A stretch of DNA of 64,000 nt, from NCBI GenBank assembly GCA_029959195.1, contig CP114117.1, positions 3,224,001 to 3,288,000 on the forward strand, read 5' to 3'. The translations under genes were made by a program, and so were the position numbers. Source of the DNA: Dictyophora rubrovolvata (Eukaryota; Basidiomycota; Agaricomycetes; Phallales; Phallaceae). Shown here piece by piece: positions 20,947 to 32,343 of this stretch; position 1 is the first letter of the stretch; each line of letters starts with the position of its first letter. The notes under the pieces are model-generated. The model ran no database searches. It was not told where the DNA came from and saw nothing but the letters and a program-made list of their open reading frames with translations.

Positions 20947-23900
20947 ATGTGTCTCGGTGAAAATTCCGCACACCATGCCGTTCACTATGTGAACGCACAA
21001 CTGACAGCACTCTGGGAAAACTCTGTAGAGTGTACAGAACATGCCGGAAAAAACCTGAAGCCCCTAGAACGTGTCCGCTACGACTTCGCTCTTCGTGAAT
21101 TCCACGTTGGGAGCAAGCAGCTTTCCAAGACCACGGGCGAACCGGATTCGATGTTCAGTGCTGTATTTGATAGACCGCAGATTGATTTCATTTGCAACCA
21201 TGAAGCTGTGTTGTACTTGAAGATTAAGGAAGGTCATTTTAATCGCGATTTTGCGAAGATTGATGTTCCAACTTTTACGCCTACCCGGTATGTAATAATG
21301 ATCCAGCTATTCGCTGTAGGATTTGACCTATAAACGTTTTTAGAGCTCGCAATGTCCAGATTAAAGATTTGGAATTGGCCTTCAGGCTTGACTTTGCTCT
21401 CAATACTATTAAGGGCACGACTGCCCACATCGGCAACGGAGCACATCTTATTCAGCTGATGGTTTTAGATGTAGCCAGTACGTAATCTTTTACACGGGCT
21501 TGATCAAGACCCTGACAGCCATTCACTTGCCCAGCTGCCACTCTTGCTTCAAAGGTCGATATTGCTGATGCGAAAGACGCACTCGCATTCTATTTGAAAC
21601 AGTATCTTGAATTCTTACGCCACGCAGGGCATCACGTCCTGTTCTCACTACCAGACTTTGACGACGACGGACATCAAGTCCAGGTCGAATTCTCTCTTCT
21701 TCCACATTTCATTCGCAACATTGAACATGAGATTACCGAAGTCTTTGGTGTTTCTCTTGAAACAATTAACAACAGCCTGTCTTCAAGATGGCTCAAATCT
21801 ATCATGGAGGCCGAGGACGAAGGCGACCATGATAAGGAAGCCATATGCCTTGCAGAGTACCGTAGCACTTGGACCACCATTGGTGATAGGAAAGATATCC
21901 AATTTTTGGTCAAGTTTGGTGCGCCCAAGTTGAAGATCCTATGCAAGCGCGAAGCTATCCTTTCTTTCGTCATTGAAGAACTGATCGTATATGATGGTAA
22001 TGATTTCACTGTGTAAGCAATCTCTCTCGTACCTTGTGTGTAGCAGGCCCTTGACGAAACATCTATAGTGCTCCCAAGCACACCTATAAAGACTGGGAAA
22101 TCGCCACCATCGTTAACCTCATCAAAAAAGTTGAAAATTCCATTACCCGAATTGAACTTGACTACGAGAGTAAGTATTGTTGTCCACGCGAATCATGTGG
22201 CGATTCATTCCATATTCTTTGATAGCTCTTCGTGTCTGTGAGCAGCTTTGCATCTTCGCGGACTTGGACATCAGCATCACTTGGGCTGCTACCCTCAAAG
22301 CAACTATTTTTGAGTTCTTCCAGATCCATTACACTGCCATACTTCACAAAATCTCTGCGCACGTTGTGTATCTTCATGATGAGAAGCATGGTCTTTCAGG
22401 CTTCCCTGGCATTCACCTTCCGCATATTAACCCCCCTGGCATAGATATAGGTCTTGGTCTAGGTGGGCTCGGATTCGGTTTAGGTCTTGGCTTTGCAGGT
22501 CGCGAATCTGGAGGATCATCGTCAACTCATGACAACCCAGGCCACTCGCAACCTAAAGAATCTGGCAAGCCCGATCAACCTTTACCGGCTGTACCAGTCC
22601 CCCAACCCGCCGAAGTTAGCAAAGAAGTCATACTCAAAGAGACTAGCGTCGCCGATTATGACTTTCTCCAAGTCATATCCGTCGAAGGCATTCTCGAGCA
22701 CTTCAAGACTTTGTGGCAGTCGTATAAAGATAAGACGGAAGACTATGCGCGTGTTTTGGTCAAGTGGTCACATGGCGAAGACATTGCTGCCTCATTTGGA
22801 GCTATTACTCTGAAGTTCCTGTCTAAAGAGAAAGCGATGGTTTGGATTCATCTGGAAGATGGATCATTGAAACCTTTGAAAGGGTACGTCATGGTTGGGT
22901 CGTATGGATAAAGACGAAATGACTAACATCTAAATTAGCGATAAGCGTTGTCAATTCATTGATTGGTCGATTGCTTTTGAAGTCAATGTCACCGTCGTTG
23001 AGCACGATAAGGTGGTCAAGAAGTCGAAATCTTGGTTCGACCGATTTAAGGATTCCTTTGCTTGGAAGCTGCATGGTAACCAAGAGTCTCGTACTCTCCA
23101 TCATCTCGGTCTAGACTTTTCATGTAAGCATCGATATGTTTAATGTCACTGTCGGACATTGAAGCTGATACTAATGTCAACTAGCTGCAAAATTCGTCTA
23201 CGACAAATCCAGGTTCGAAGGTCTTGCCCTGGGCAGTCGTACCGCCGTCGGCTACATTCGCGCTGTTGTGCAGTATCTTACCAAGTACTACTTCGACGAG
23301 CTTACTCTGCATGGACACCACATCCTCTACACCACCCCAGTCTGGAAGACTGGTTTCAAACCGCCATCGTGGGGCTTGACCAGCCTGTCCTTTCAGATCT
23401 ACTCGAAATACACTTACACGCGCGAAACGGTCGATTTTTCGACAGCGGTCCTCATCCTCCTTGGAATGACTTCGTTTCACAAACACCCCAAGGGGCCTTT
23501 ACCATACAGCAGTGAATGGGTTGTTGGGGGTGGCGCCGGAACTGTTTGCCTATCTCGTCAAATCTTCTTTGAAGAACGTCTTCTTAAGTCTTTGGCGGAA
23601 GTCAACGGATCGACCACTGTTGTTCCGAACTTTTGTCCTAGTAGTGCTGGGACTGCAGCTGCTATCTTTACTGGAGCTGACGAGAGTGAATGGGGTTTGG
23701 CACTCGCTACCTGGATTGAACGATCTTGCACCCGCAAAAAGGCTAGCAAGTGCGATTGGAAGGTGAATGTGAACAAGTCGGAGAGTGACTACAAGTGGGA
23801 GTATACGGACAAATGGAGCTATGAACATGAGAACTCTCATGATCCGTCTCGAAACGGCTTGTATAAGGTGTCTTGTAAGTTAGATTTGTTGTTTGTTTTT

Positions 23901-24833
23901 CGTACGACTAAGTTTGACTATTCTATTTAGGCATTACAAAGAACTTCTTATCTTTCCCAGCAGCTCAGGAGGGTTCCCTTGATATCGTGTTGAAGGGTAG
24001 TGTTCAGGTTGAGTTGGCGTTCAAAGGTAGCAAAAGTTGGACGTAAGTCGCCGGGATTTGTTCCGAAAGGCGAATATTGAAATTCAGCTGCTTTTCAGTT
24101 CTCACTTGCAATCGACTTGGGCTTCCACGTTGTCAGTAAAATCCCTTCCGGGAGGGAGCGGTCTATCCATCGAGGTCGCCGGCGACGATCACCCGAAATT
24201 CAACACCATTTCGTCTGATATTCCTGTTGAGGAACTATTTGATATCAAGGCCCTTCATGGCTTACTTCACATTGAGCTCTCAAGTCTTGCATCCGAGCTT
24301 CGCCAATCGTTTGGTGGTGTTTGGGAACATTGCTTCGCTGGAACCGAGGCTCTTGCGCTTTGTAATCCATTCTTCAACAAACACGGAGATATCCTATTCG
24401 AATTGAGGCCTTATGTTCCACTTACCCAGACTCAAATCGTAGCGAGACCTTCAGTCGCTCGTACAGATAGCACGAAGAAGCCTTCTTGTATGTTGTTTTT
24501 TTTTCCCGTCAGCTAGGCGTCAGAGTTTAATCATTTTGTTTTCCTGTAGGGATCCGTCGCGCTGTCCACACCGTTGGTGAAGTGATAGGCGATGTCATCG
24601 ATGATGGGAAGATCAACCGCAGCAGCAGATCAAACGGAACCACATCCGAGTCCTTTCAGGCCTCGGCCACCAAGTCTGAAAAAGAGGTTGTCTCAGCGTC
24701 TAGAGCTGAAAAAATCGACGCAGCTGCCGCAAAATCTGAATCTGTCGCTAAATCCACAACATCCACAACTATTGTCACAGGACCTGCTTCTATGACATCC
24801 ACCGCTGTAACCTCAGCGATTCCCGCGAGTTAA
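20947..24833 (+). CDS. Large conserved-looking protein of unknown function, 10 exons, 1123 aa
   Basis: Exons: 20947-21287, 21344-21477, 21535-22012, 22069-22169, 22226-22883, 22939-23123, 23185-23874, 23931-24042, 24099-24487, 24550-24833. All junctions are GT-AG and keep frame; they sum to 1124 codons. No known domain, signal peptide or membrane helix is recognised. There are two related halves: YLKQYLEFLRHAGHHVLFSL in exon 3 resembles YLTKYYFDELTLHGHHILYT in exon 7. The halves are joined by a Gly-rich linker (GLGLGGLGFGLGLGFAG) and a Pro-rich stretch in exon 5. The C-terminus is Ser/Ala/Thr-rich and looks disordered. Probably cytosolic. It may be an agaricomycete-specific family; that is inference. 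The ATG at 20947 is the first in frame. Confidence 0.85.
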
Positions 24834-25012
24834 TGCGATTCGATAGAGTTCGGCTCTCATTATGTAATCAAAACTTTTTTCACAATGCTCAAGCTTTCAC
24901 TGTGAATACCTTGTTGTACACGTTATTTATATCGTTATCCAAATGCAATACCAGTAAATTTACGTCTATTCCCAGGGTTCTCTTCACGTCCAAAGACATT
25001 TAAGTAGATCCA

Positions 25013-26545
25013 TTAATACATATACATGAGATTACTGCCGTCAAATGTGTCAAGCACAATACCCCTTTGGCGTAAAATAGTAAGAACTTCCGCAAAATCT
25101 GCCTTGTCGTAAAAAGATAGCGCCAACTCCAAAACCTCTACTCCAGTTTTTAGAATCGCGTTCAAAAAATCCTGGGACGATATTTTGCCCGACTGTGGTA
25201 GGACAAGTGTTTTGAGTTTCAAATTTACCAATTCTAGTGAATTCAGCGAATTGATGGGATCAGCCCAATCGGGCCACCATAACTCTAAAGCACTCAGACA
25301 AGGAAACACGCCGCGAACATCGATATTCCAGGATGAAAGAATTCCCCATGCCTCGTAGCCTAGTCCCAAGCGCGTTATTTCGGGCATGGCGTGCATCAAT
25401 TCGAGAATCGGGGAACGATCGAATAAATTAGGATGCCATGTGCCTGAGAGATAAAGTGAATGGCTAGGGTGTTTAGAAGTACGTTCGAGTACAGATAAAA
25501 TTTGGAACGATCCTTTGAATAATGCAAAGTCGATGTATAAATAATGATGGCCTGAAAAATGGGAAAGTGCCCCAGATGGGACTGATTCAAACATGTTGAA
25601 AGGTAGGTGTCCGGTCGAGACTGATTGGTCGTCTGGTGGATTAAAGTTTGGGTAACATAGCCTGAACTTAGACAGGGATCCTAAGGTTTGGATACGAGCA
25701 GAGATCTCGTGAATGTAGTGATAGCTTAGCCCCCTCGATTCCAATGTGAGGTTTTCTAGGTTCGGGAAGTCTAGTCTCTGAATCGCTGGCGATGAGCTGG
25801 TTGGGGTCTCCGCCTTCACATCAATGTGAGCCCAAATTACAATTTCCAGCTCGGACAAAAGAGGACAGCTGGCCAAAAAAGCAAGGAGGTGAGAAAGAGC
25901 TGGCGGGTTGATTGGGTTCCGAAGTGTGAAATGCGTTAATTTGTTATGTGGAAGCTCGAGCCATGGTAAGCTGATGCTTTGGAGTTTAAGCTCCCGAAGA
26001 TAAGAGATGTCTATGGTGAGGAAATCTGTCAATGATGGCGGTCTGGCCCGCCCAAAGCCTGCCTCGGAGCTGATATCCAAATGTCGCAGCCGAAGTGGGT
26101 GTAATCGAGAATTCTGGAAGACGTGTTGAATTTTGGACAATTCGGAAGATAAAAGATGTAGGGTTAATGAACATAAACGAGGGAAAATAAGATTGGCCCG
26201 AGACTCGAAATAATCTGACAAGTCGGAATTGAGTGTGCGGTAAGGCCGATTCAATGACAAAGTGAGGGGGGCATTTTCGGACCGACTGATGAATAAATTA
26301 GTGGTGAAATCGGAATTATTGAAATCCAAAATTCCCCATAAAGTTGGCCATCCCAATGCAGATCTCCTCCAATGACGACAGACATACGAGATGTTTAGTG
26401 TAGTCTTCCCAGGGTGGGTCGAGCTATAGATTGCCAGTCTAAAGATATCGTAGAGTACGTCTGGAATCACTCTGTTTATCGCGAGCTTTGAATTGTGGAT
26501 GCTGTTTGGTTGCAACATGATGAAAGAGCGGCTTCGCTGCGCCAT
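25013..26545 (-). CDS. F-box-like / leucine-rich-repeat protein
   Basis: Single-exon frame of 510 aa from the ATG at 26545. An F-box-like segment lies near residues 22-68 (VIPDVLYDIFRLAIYSSTH ... ISYVCRHWRRSALGWPTLWG), the form common in the expanded agaricomycete F-box family. The rest is irregular leucine-rich repeats (LRELKLQSISLPWLELPHNK; LENLTLESRGLSYHYI; LKLKTLVLPQSG). F-box proteins link substrates to SCF ubiquitin ligases through Skp1; the substrate cannot be deduced. It converges with the 1123-aa gene, with only about 180 bp between the stops. No intron is needed and the frame looks intact. Confidence 0.85.
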   Translation of the reverse strand: MAQRSRSFIMLQPNSIHNSKLAINRVIPDVLYDIFRLAIYSSTHPGKTTLNISYVCRHWRRSALGWPTLWGILDFNNSDFTTNLFISRSENAPLTLSLNRPYRTLNSDLSDYFESRANLIFPRLCSLTLHLLSSELSKIQHVFQNSRLHPLRLRHLDISSEAGFGRARPPSLTDFLTIDISYLRELKLQSISLPWLELPHNKLTHFTLRNPINPPALSHLLAFLASCPLLSELEIVIWAHIDVKAETPTSSSPAIQRLDFPNLENLTLESRGLSYHYIHEISARIQTLGSLSKFRLCYPNFNPPDDQSVSTGHLPFNMFESVPSGALSHFSGHHYLYIDFALFKGSFQILSVLERTSKHPSHSLYLSGTWHPNLFDRSPILELMHAMPEITRLGLGYEAWGILSSWNIDVRGVFPCLSALELWWPDWADPINSLNSLELVNLKLKTLVLPQSGKISSQDFLNAILKTGVEVLELALSFYDKADFAEVLTILRQRGIVLDTFDGSNLMYMY

Positions 26546-27312
26546 GCGTATCGTGCTGAGGGATAGATTTCCCTTGTTTGTTCTAGTGAATTTTCATCGG
26601 TGACAGATATTTTTTCTTTTCAAAAAATAACATTTACTTTAATTCATTTTTCAGCTCGACAAGGCTGTAGTAGCATTCCATTAGTAGAGCCGAATTGTCG
26701 CAAAAATCCTAACGTCCTGGTTTGTTAAGCGAACCGTTCAAGGCTCTATAACAAGCTTTATAAACGGTTAAAAAAAAGGTTCGTTTGCTTAATAAATTAG
26801 GGCATTGTGTAGGATTTTTGCGACGTCACTAACGGTGACTGAGGTGAGCATAAGAGGATACTTACATTCGGTCCTCGGGTAACTTACACCGTGCTTACTA
26901 AAACTATCACGAAGTTCGGATTTTACAGAGGGAAGGAAACAATAACAACTTGGAGCCCTAATACCCTTGCATCCAGCGAGAGCTCACAACCCCGTAGAAT
27001 TCGCTCCCAACTTACGCTTATTTGTATTTGTATGTTATGTATAAAACTCCCCCAACTCCGCTAATTACCGCTCTCCATTCTGCGATGCAAGGGCTTGGCG
27101 GTATCCGCCTCTAGTTTCTAAAACATCAGGAAAAGAGGGACCAACTCCTCGAGTGCAGCTTTAGGCGGACGAAATGGACGTGGACTAAGAAAATATTCAA
27201 GCGACGCTTCAGCCTTGTATCTGTATAGACTCGTCGTCGATTCATCGCCCACACCGTTTTAGACACTCTTCCGTATATATTCTCAAGGTAAGAATCACTA
27301 CAGTTTTTCTAG
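26546..27312. other. Intergenic stretch with a MITE
   Basis: Apart from the MITE at 26697-26824, no feature is supported. Sequence from 26830 to 27310 has no frame of note. Confidence 0.4.
26697..26824. mobile_element. 128-bp MITE-like inverted-repeat element
   Basis: Perfect 15-bp terminal inverted repeats (GTCGCAAAAATCCTA at 26697 and its complement ending at 26824). Further inward complementarity exists (GTTTGTTAAGCGAACC against GGTTCGTTTGCTTAATAA), so the whole piece can fold. No coding capacity. No target-site duplication is visible, so the superfamily is unassigned. Confidence 0.75.
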
Positions 27313-27483
27313 ATGGCTAAAAAAGCTAAGAAAGACAATGACAGCACTTTTGAGCCTGATCAAATCACGCTAAAGCGTAACTCTCATCCAAACGAATTGA
27401 CCGTTCCGGATTTTTACGATACTACCCTTAAGTGGGAGGAGTTCGACGTAGTATCATTGGATAGTCAGGATGAAAATGAATGA
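27313..27483 (+). CDS. Small 56-aa open frame, possibly the N-terminus of a decayed gene
   Basis: ATG at 27313 gives a charged 56-aa frame: basic start (MAKKAKKD), acidic end (DSQDENE). No family is recognised. Immediately downstream, 27500-27700 encodes in another frame a protein-like stretch (HMLVDYRGTPEWSVYFLVKI, then PEPLVACVVEVNPFYNYN). The small frame may therefore be the 5' part of the same broken gene. Confidence 0.35.
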   Translation: MAKKAKKDNDSTFEPDQITLKRNSHPNELTVPDFYDTTLKWEEFDVVSLDSQDENE

Positions 27484-28214
27484 TATGGGCCATGGACCTC
27501 GCTCCTTTTCCGCCTCTTTCCTCCCCATGAGGGTTTTCAACTCGCGCCACAGCACATGTTGGTTGACTATAGAGGAACTCCTGAATGGTCGGTTTACTTC
27601 CTTGTCAAAATCCCAGAGCCCCTTGTTGCCTGTGTTGTTGAGGTCAACCCGTTTTATAATTACAATTCTTCCATCCGGCGTGTGTGTGTGTGTGTGTGTG
27701 AATCTATTAAGTCCACTGGGGGCTGAGCCCTATGTGCCGGGACTTTAACTCGTTGAGATGGCCGTATCGCGTCATTTCTCGTGTACTCTTCGCTCGTCAG
27801 GCGCGTAATGACCATCCGGCGTGTTAAGGCCTACAACTAACTGAAAGAGAGACTTCGGGACTGCATGCTTCCGCACGTCCGCGAAAACATCAAAACCCTT
27901 CATGCCTTGGTCCTCGTTTCATGGTAATAAAGATGGACACTACACGTGAACGGGCGTTACACGCTCTTCGACTGGAAAACGAAGACCCCGAAAATATTGC
28001 ACCGACAAAATGGTGGAGGCATAAGGCGATGAAATTACAGGGTTGCATGCGGCACCTCAAGCTGGTGGAAGATATCAAAGGGAGCGTTGAACATCTACCA
28101 CAGCCAATTCCCTTGAGGACTTTATCAAAAGACGAATCTGATCAAGAAGGATCCGGGGACGAATCCAAGAAGAGGAAGAGACCCAATTGTGGAGACCCCC
28201 TCCCAATTATGTAG
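27484..28214 (+). pseudogene. Decayed coding locus of unknown family
   Basis: Protein-like stretches occur in different frames: LVDYRGTPEWSVYFLVKIPE at about 27560-27620, ERLRDCMLPHVRENIKTLHA at about 27845-27905, and the open frame 27921-28214 (97 aa, ending in a Lys/Arg/Glu-rich tail, SKKRKRPN). A (TG)10 microsatellite at 27681-27700 interrupts the first part. I do not recognise the family. At least two frame changes are needed to link the parts, hence pseudogene. Confidence 0.35.
27681..27700 (+). repeat. (TG)10 microsatellite
   Basis: Ten uninterrupted TG units inside the decayed locus. Confidence 0.95.
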
Positions 28215-29409
28215 GACGTGCTTGTGATATGTAGTGTAACGATGTTATGTACGCCCCATAGCTATCTATAGCCATGTGTAGCCACGTCGCCGCTACATAA
28301 TCCTATCTAAGTCGGTTTTTATAGTCCTCCATATCTGGGTAAGTTTTCAGTACAACTATATGACGCTTCGTTGCTACAGGAGCTACCAGGCTACCAGACA
28401 AAAAGAGTTTTTTGGGCTAGTTACATCTTAGCCTCCTGATTACTCCCTATTACTACCTTGACTGGCTGCATGTGCCATTCATGCTCAATTATTACGCGGC
28501 GGCATGCCCCTCCGAGTTCCGGCTAAGAGCCTGAGTTTGAACTACTCTGAGGTTGTTCATAACCTATTTTTTTTTTGTTGTTACGGTTGAAGAAGGCCGG
28601 GTGTTCTTATGAGCGACCCAACGGCACCACGCACTGCAATTGTGCAACAGACGTCGTGTATCATACACCTAGGTGATTCACCACTCTCTCAACCATATAT
28701 GATATTCATATCATAAATATATGGTTTTAGACTTTTCTATTTTCTCAGGATATTATGGGTTGCTTTGTGGTACTTGATGCCAGTATTGCTGTTCCTTTTC
28801 AAAGACCTGGCGCCTTCCAAGCTCCAAGTAAATCTCCCACCTAATAATAGTGATTTCGGCATGGACCTTGTACCAATAGAATGGTAGTATGGATCCTTAT
28901 CCTTATCGATAACCGCAACCAATCTACATCTTTTGAATATCGCTTTGATTATCTACTTTGGGAGTAGAAGGGTCCATTGTAAGAATTTTGGGAGAGCAGC
29001 TTATATCTAAAAACCTATGATCGCTATACTGATTTATTTCCGGAACTCTAATTTACGTAATTTTTTTTTTCAATTATATGAATCTAGACTAAATCTGATT
29101 CTTTAATGATAGTAGTACAGCGAATATGCTCAAAAATAACTTATAAGCTCCGAGTCCAGAAGAATCCCCAGTACTAGGACCCTAGCCGATATCGTCAACT
29201 TCATTTATCAAACGTAAATCTCAGACTGTTCCTGAACTCATGATATTTTACCAGACTGTTGGTATTACGTGCGAAATGAAATCCTGATATATGGGACGTA
29301 TTACTGGATTATCATTATGCTTCGGATAAATAAGACTCAGCTTTGAAGTTTGAAGAGGGCGAACAATACCTACCCTCTTCACTTCATTCTCTGTCACGAC
29401 TAAATTGTT
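28215..29409. other. Gene-free stretch
   Basis: No coding signal. There is a small palindrome around 28695-28725 (ATATATGATATTCATATCATAAATATAT type). The last 70 bp before the monooxygenase ATG are pyrimidine-rich, as in a fungal core promoter. Confidence 0.4.
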
Positions 29410-31194
29410 ATGAGCACGAAACTCAAGGTGGCTATCATAGGCGGTGGAATGGGAGGGCTATGTCTCGCTGTTGCCCTCCTCCGAGCCGGAATCACCATCG
29501 ACATTTTTGAACAAGCTGTAGACGATAATACTTTTTGTTTACTGAAATCATGCTGACACCTTACATGGCACTTCAGGAAAGGTTCGAAGAAATTGGGGCA
29601 GGAGTGGGTATAGGTATATCTGGAACAGAATTAAAAGTCCTTATATCGTGACTGAACCGAATGTAAGGTCCTAACGGAATACGCGCCCTGCGCAAACTTG
29701 GCATTCTGGACCACATTCTTCGTGTAGCGGACGAACCTCTGGCAAGGCGTATGGTTTTATTTATGTCAGGGCTTCCGGACCATAATCTTATATACGATGT
29801 TAAGTATTGCGCTTTTTCTCCTTTCGTGTCAGCATTGTCGTACCAATCTTTGCATTCAGTATCCAGGACTCGACACCGATCTCGGCTTAGGAGTCCACCG
29901 GGCTCGTTTCCTAGATGCACTAGTAACACTGCTCCCGTCTTCTGTCGCCCATTTCAAGAAGAAATGCACGAACGTTTTAGCAACAGAAGATGTCGATGAT
30001 GATGATGATCCTGCCGGCCGCGGTGGCGTGACAGTTTTCTTTGAAGACGGTACTTCTCACACGGCAGATGTAGTGATTGGATGCGATGGTGTCAAAAGCG
30101 CCACTCGAACCGCCGTAGCCGGCAAAGTCATTCAACCGAAATTCACTCAGACTATCGCATTTCGAGGTCTTATCTCAATCGAAGCCGGCGTTAAGGCTAT
30201 GGGACCCATGATCAGAAAACGGCCACACGCATATATTGGCCCACATCGAGTATGTAATTTCCCATTCGCCGTTGGATAATAGCTCAATACATATTGACGT
30301 TAGCATTTAGTTGTGTTTCCCATCAACGGTGGTGAAACTGTGTGTTTCTTACAATGATTAGTTGTTATGTATGTTATTGAAAGCAGTGTTCAGGTGAACA
30401 TAGTCGCTTTCTCAACTGATCGAACACCAGCTGGAGAATTGGGGGGTCCTGAACTAGGGCAGCCGTGGGTGGTATCCGCTACTCGGGACGAAATGCTATC
30501 TCACTTCGAAGGCTGGGGACCTCAAGTTACAGAATTACTGAGCGTGCGCACTAAACATGTTCTGTCGACTATAATCAAAGCTAACCCATTTATAGAATAT
30601 CACCCACCCAAATAAGTGGTTTCTTCACATGCAAGATCCTCCTTTAGAAACATACGTTAATGGGAAAATTGCAATATTAGGGGATGCTGTATGTGTCGTA
30701 ATTCCTTTATCTCTCACTTCGTGCTCCCACGTCAAACTTGAAGCTTAATTTTCAAAAAGGCACACGCCATGCTGCCTCATCTTGGAGCCGGAGCCGGACA
30801 GGCGATAGAGGACGCCTACATCTTATCTATTTTACTTTCCCATCCACAAACTACAAAGTTGAACGTCGAGGTAACACGTTTTTATCTGAAGTGTTATTTG
30901 GGACCTAAATTCTTTGCTCCTTGATAGTCAGTTTTGAAGGCATACGATCATGTGCGACGACCTCGTGCCAACAAAGTTGTCAGGAGAAGCTGGGAGTGCG
31001 GTGAAATATACGAATGTTGTGGTCCAAGTGGTAGCGACCAGATAGGTATTCGTCAAGACTTGCAAGACACCTGCTCGTTTGTGTGGCATCATGATTTGGA
31101 GCGCGATATTGAGAGCGCGACGAATTATTTGGTAGAGCAGTCGGTTTTCATGCCATCCACTACCCCTAGCAATGGTGCGTTGTCTAGCCACTAA
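29410..31194 (+). CDS. FAD-dependent aromatic monooxygenase, salicylate-hydroxylase-like (FMO-1)
   Basis: Nine exons: 29410-29517, 29577-29613, 29668-29798, 29860-30249, 30304-30339, 30394-30543, 30596-30688, 30760-30870, 30928-31194. All are in frame and total 440 aa. The dinucleotide-binding motif is AIIGGGMGGLCLA near the N-terminus, followed by GAGVGIGPNGIRAL. The DG motif is VVIGCDGVKSATRTAV, and the second FAD motif is GDAAHAMLPHLGAGAGQAIE. This order is that of class A flavoprotein hydroxylases (PHBH fold), which use NAD(P)H and O2 to hydroxylate aromatic acids such as salicylate. No signal peptide, so cytosolic. The exact substrate is unknown. The C-terminus reads SFVWHHDLERDIES, conserved with FMO-2. 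Confidence 0.92.
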
Positions 31195-32343
31195 TTTTCG
31201 GGACACTCCTTGCGTCATCGCCAAGTGGCTTTTCCCGGTGGTTACCAGCTCAAGTCGCAGTTCTTGTTGAGGATCTATCCCCTATTCCCGCATGTCGCGT
31301 ATTTCATACCGCTTTCCTCTGAAACCCGCACGTATTCCTTTATTGCCCCCGCCTACCTCCGTTCCTCCGTGCTTAACTTTCATGGCTCATGTAGACAACG
31401 AAACTCAAAAGCAGAATTTTTGTATTTAAAGTGTACGAGATCTCGAGACAAATGCTCTTACCTTAACTTTCTGCCTTTCTGTCGTGACACATGATTGCCA
31501 TTGTTCGCTGAGCACCTTAGACTCGGAGGTTTTGGCCAAAGCAACAGAATGTGGTTACTCGGGTGGGCCCATCGCATTTGACAGGCAAGCTTACCCGAAA
31601 ATTTGAGGCTTTTTCAAGATTTATGAGCTCTGCACCAAGTGACAACTTGAAAGACTAAGGCCCAATAATTCTCCACTGAGGTGGACGGTAGTAATTCATT
31701 AATTGGTAAGAATCCAGGTCTAGCTCCAAGGGAATCAAATTTGAATCCTTATAGTTGATGTGAAGCTACTTCATGGGTGTTCCCAATCAAGCGTTGTTCT
31801 TCGACCGCATTCACGTGGCAATGTGTTAGTCCGTCCACCCCAATTGGTCGGGTGAATAACCATTTCAAACTTCTTTCATTAGTAAAATGCAGGGATGGGA
31901 TAAGGGTCCAGGTGAGCGCCGCTGGGGCGGGCCACCCAATGCACACCACCAGACGGAATGTACATGTCCCCTGAGGTCGTCGAGTCCGGCTGACGGTAGA
32001 GAGATTGAGCTAGACTCACGGCGGGCACTACGGTTTCTACCCTTGGGAAGGGGTCTCATTAGAGAGCTCCCGCTGCCCTAATCAATAGCCCTTGACCCAA
32101 CCATAGGCGGTGACTAGTGACTGGAGAGGTGGGGTAAGGTAGACTACCCTTACCTCATGGCCCAACGGCCACTATTGGCCCCTAATATACCGGGCGCTCG
32201 CAGAGGAGGTTTCCCTCCAAGCAAGACGTTTCGGTACACCTAGCGCGACGAGTCCGGATATCAAATTTAATATTGACGAGATGAAATTCCGAAGTATTTC
32301 AAGTCTTTTCAACCTTCTTCGCACCAGAGCTTACTATACCATC
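31195..32343. other. Gene-free stretch between FMO-1 and GST
   Basis: No supported gene. 31880-32210 is notably GC-rich compared with its surroundings and has short overlapping frames on both strands, none with a motif. It might be a decayed repeat, but no second copy was seen in the window. Confidence 0.4.

Noticed and set aside
31210-32081. Several 60-95 aa frames between FMO-1 and GST
   Set aside because: Mutually overlapping on both strands, no motif; GC-rich composition alone explains the openness.
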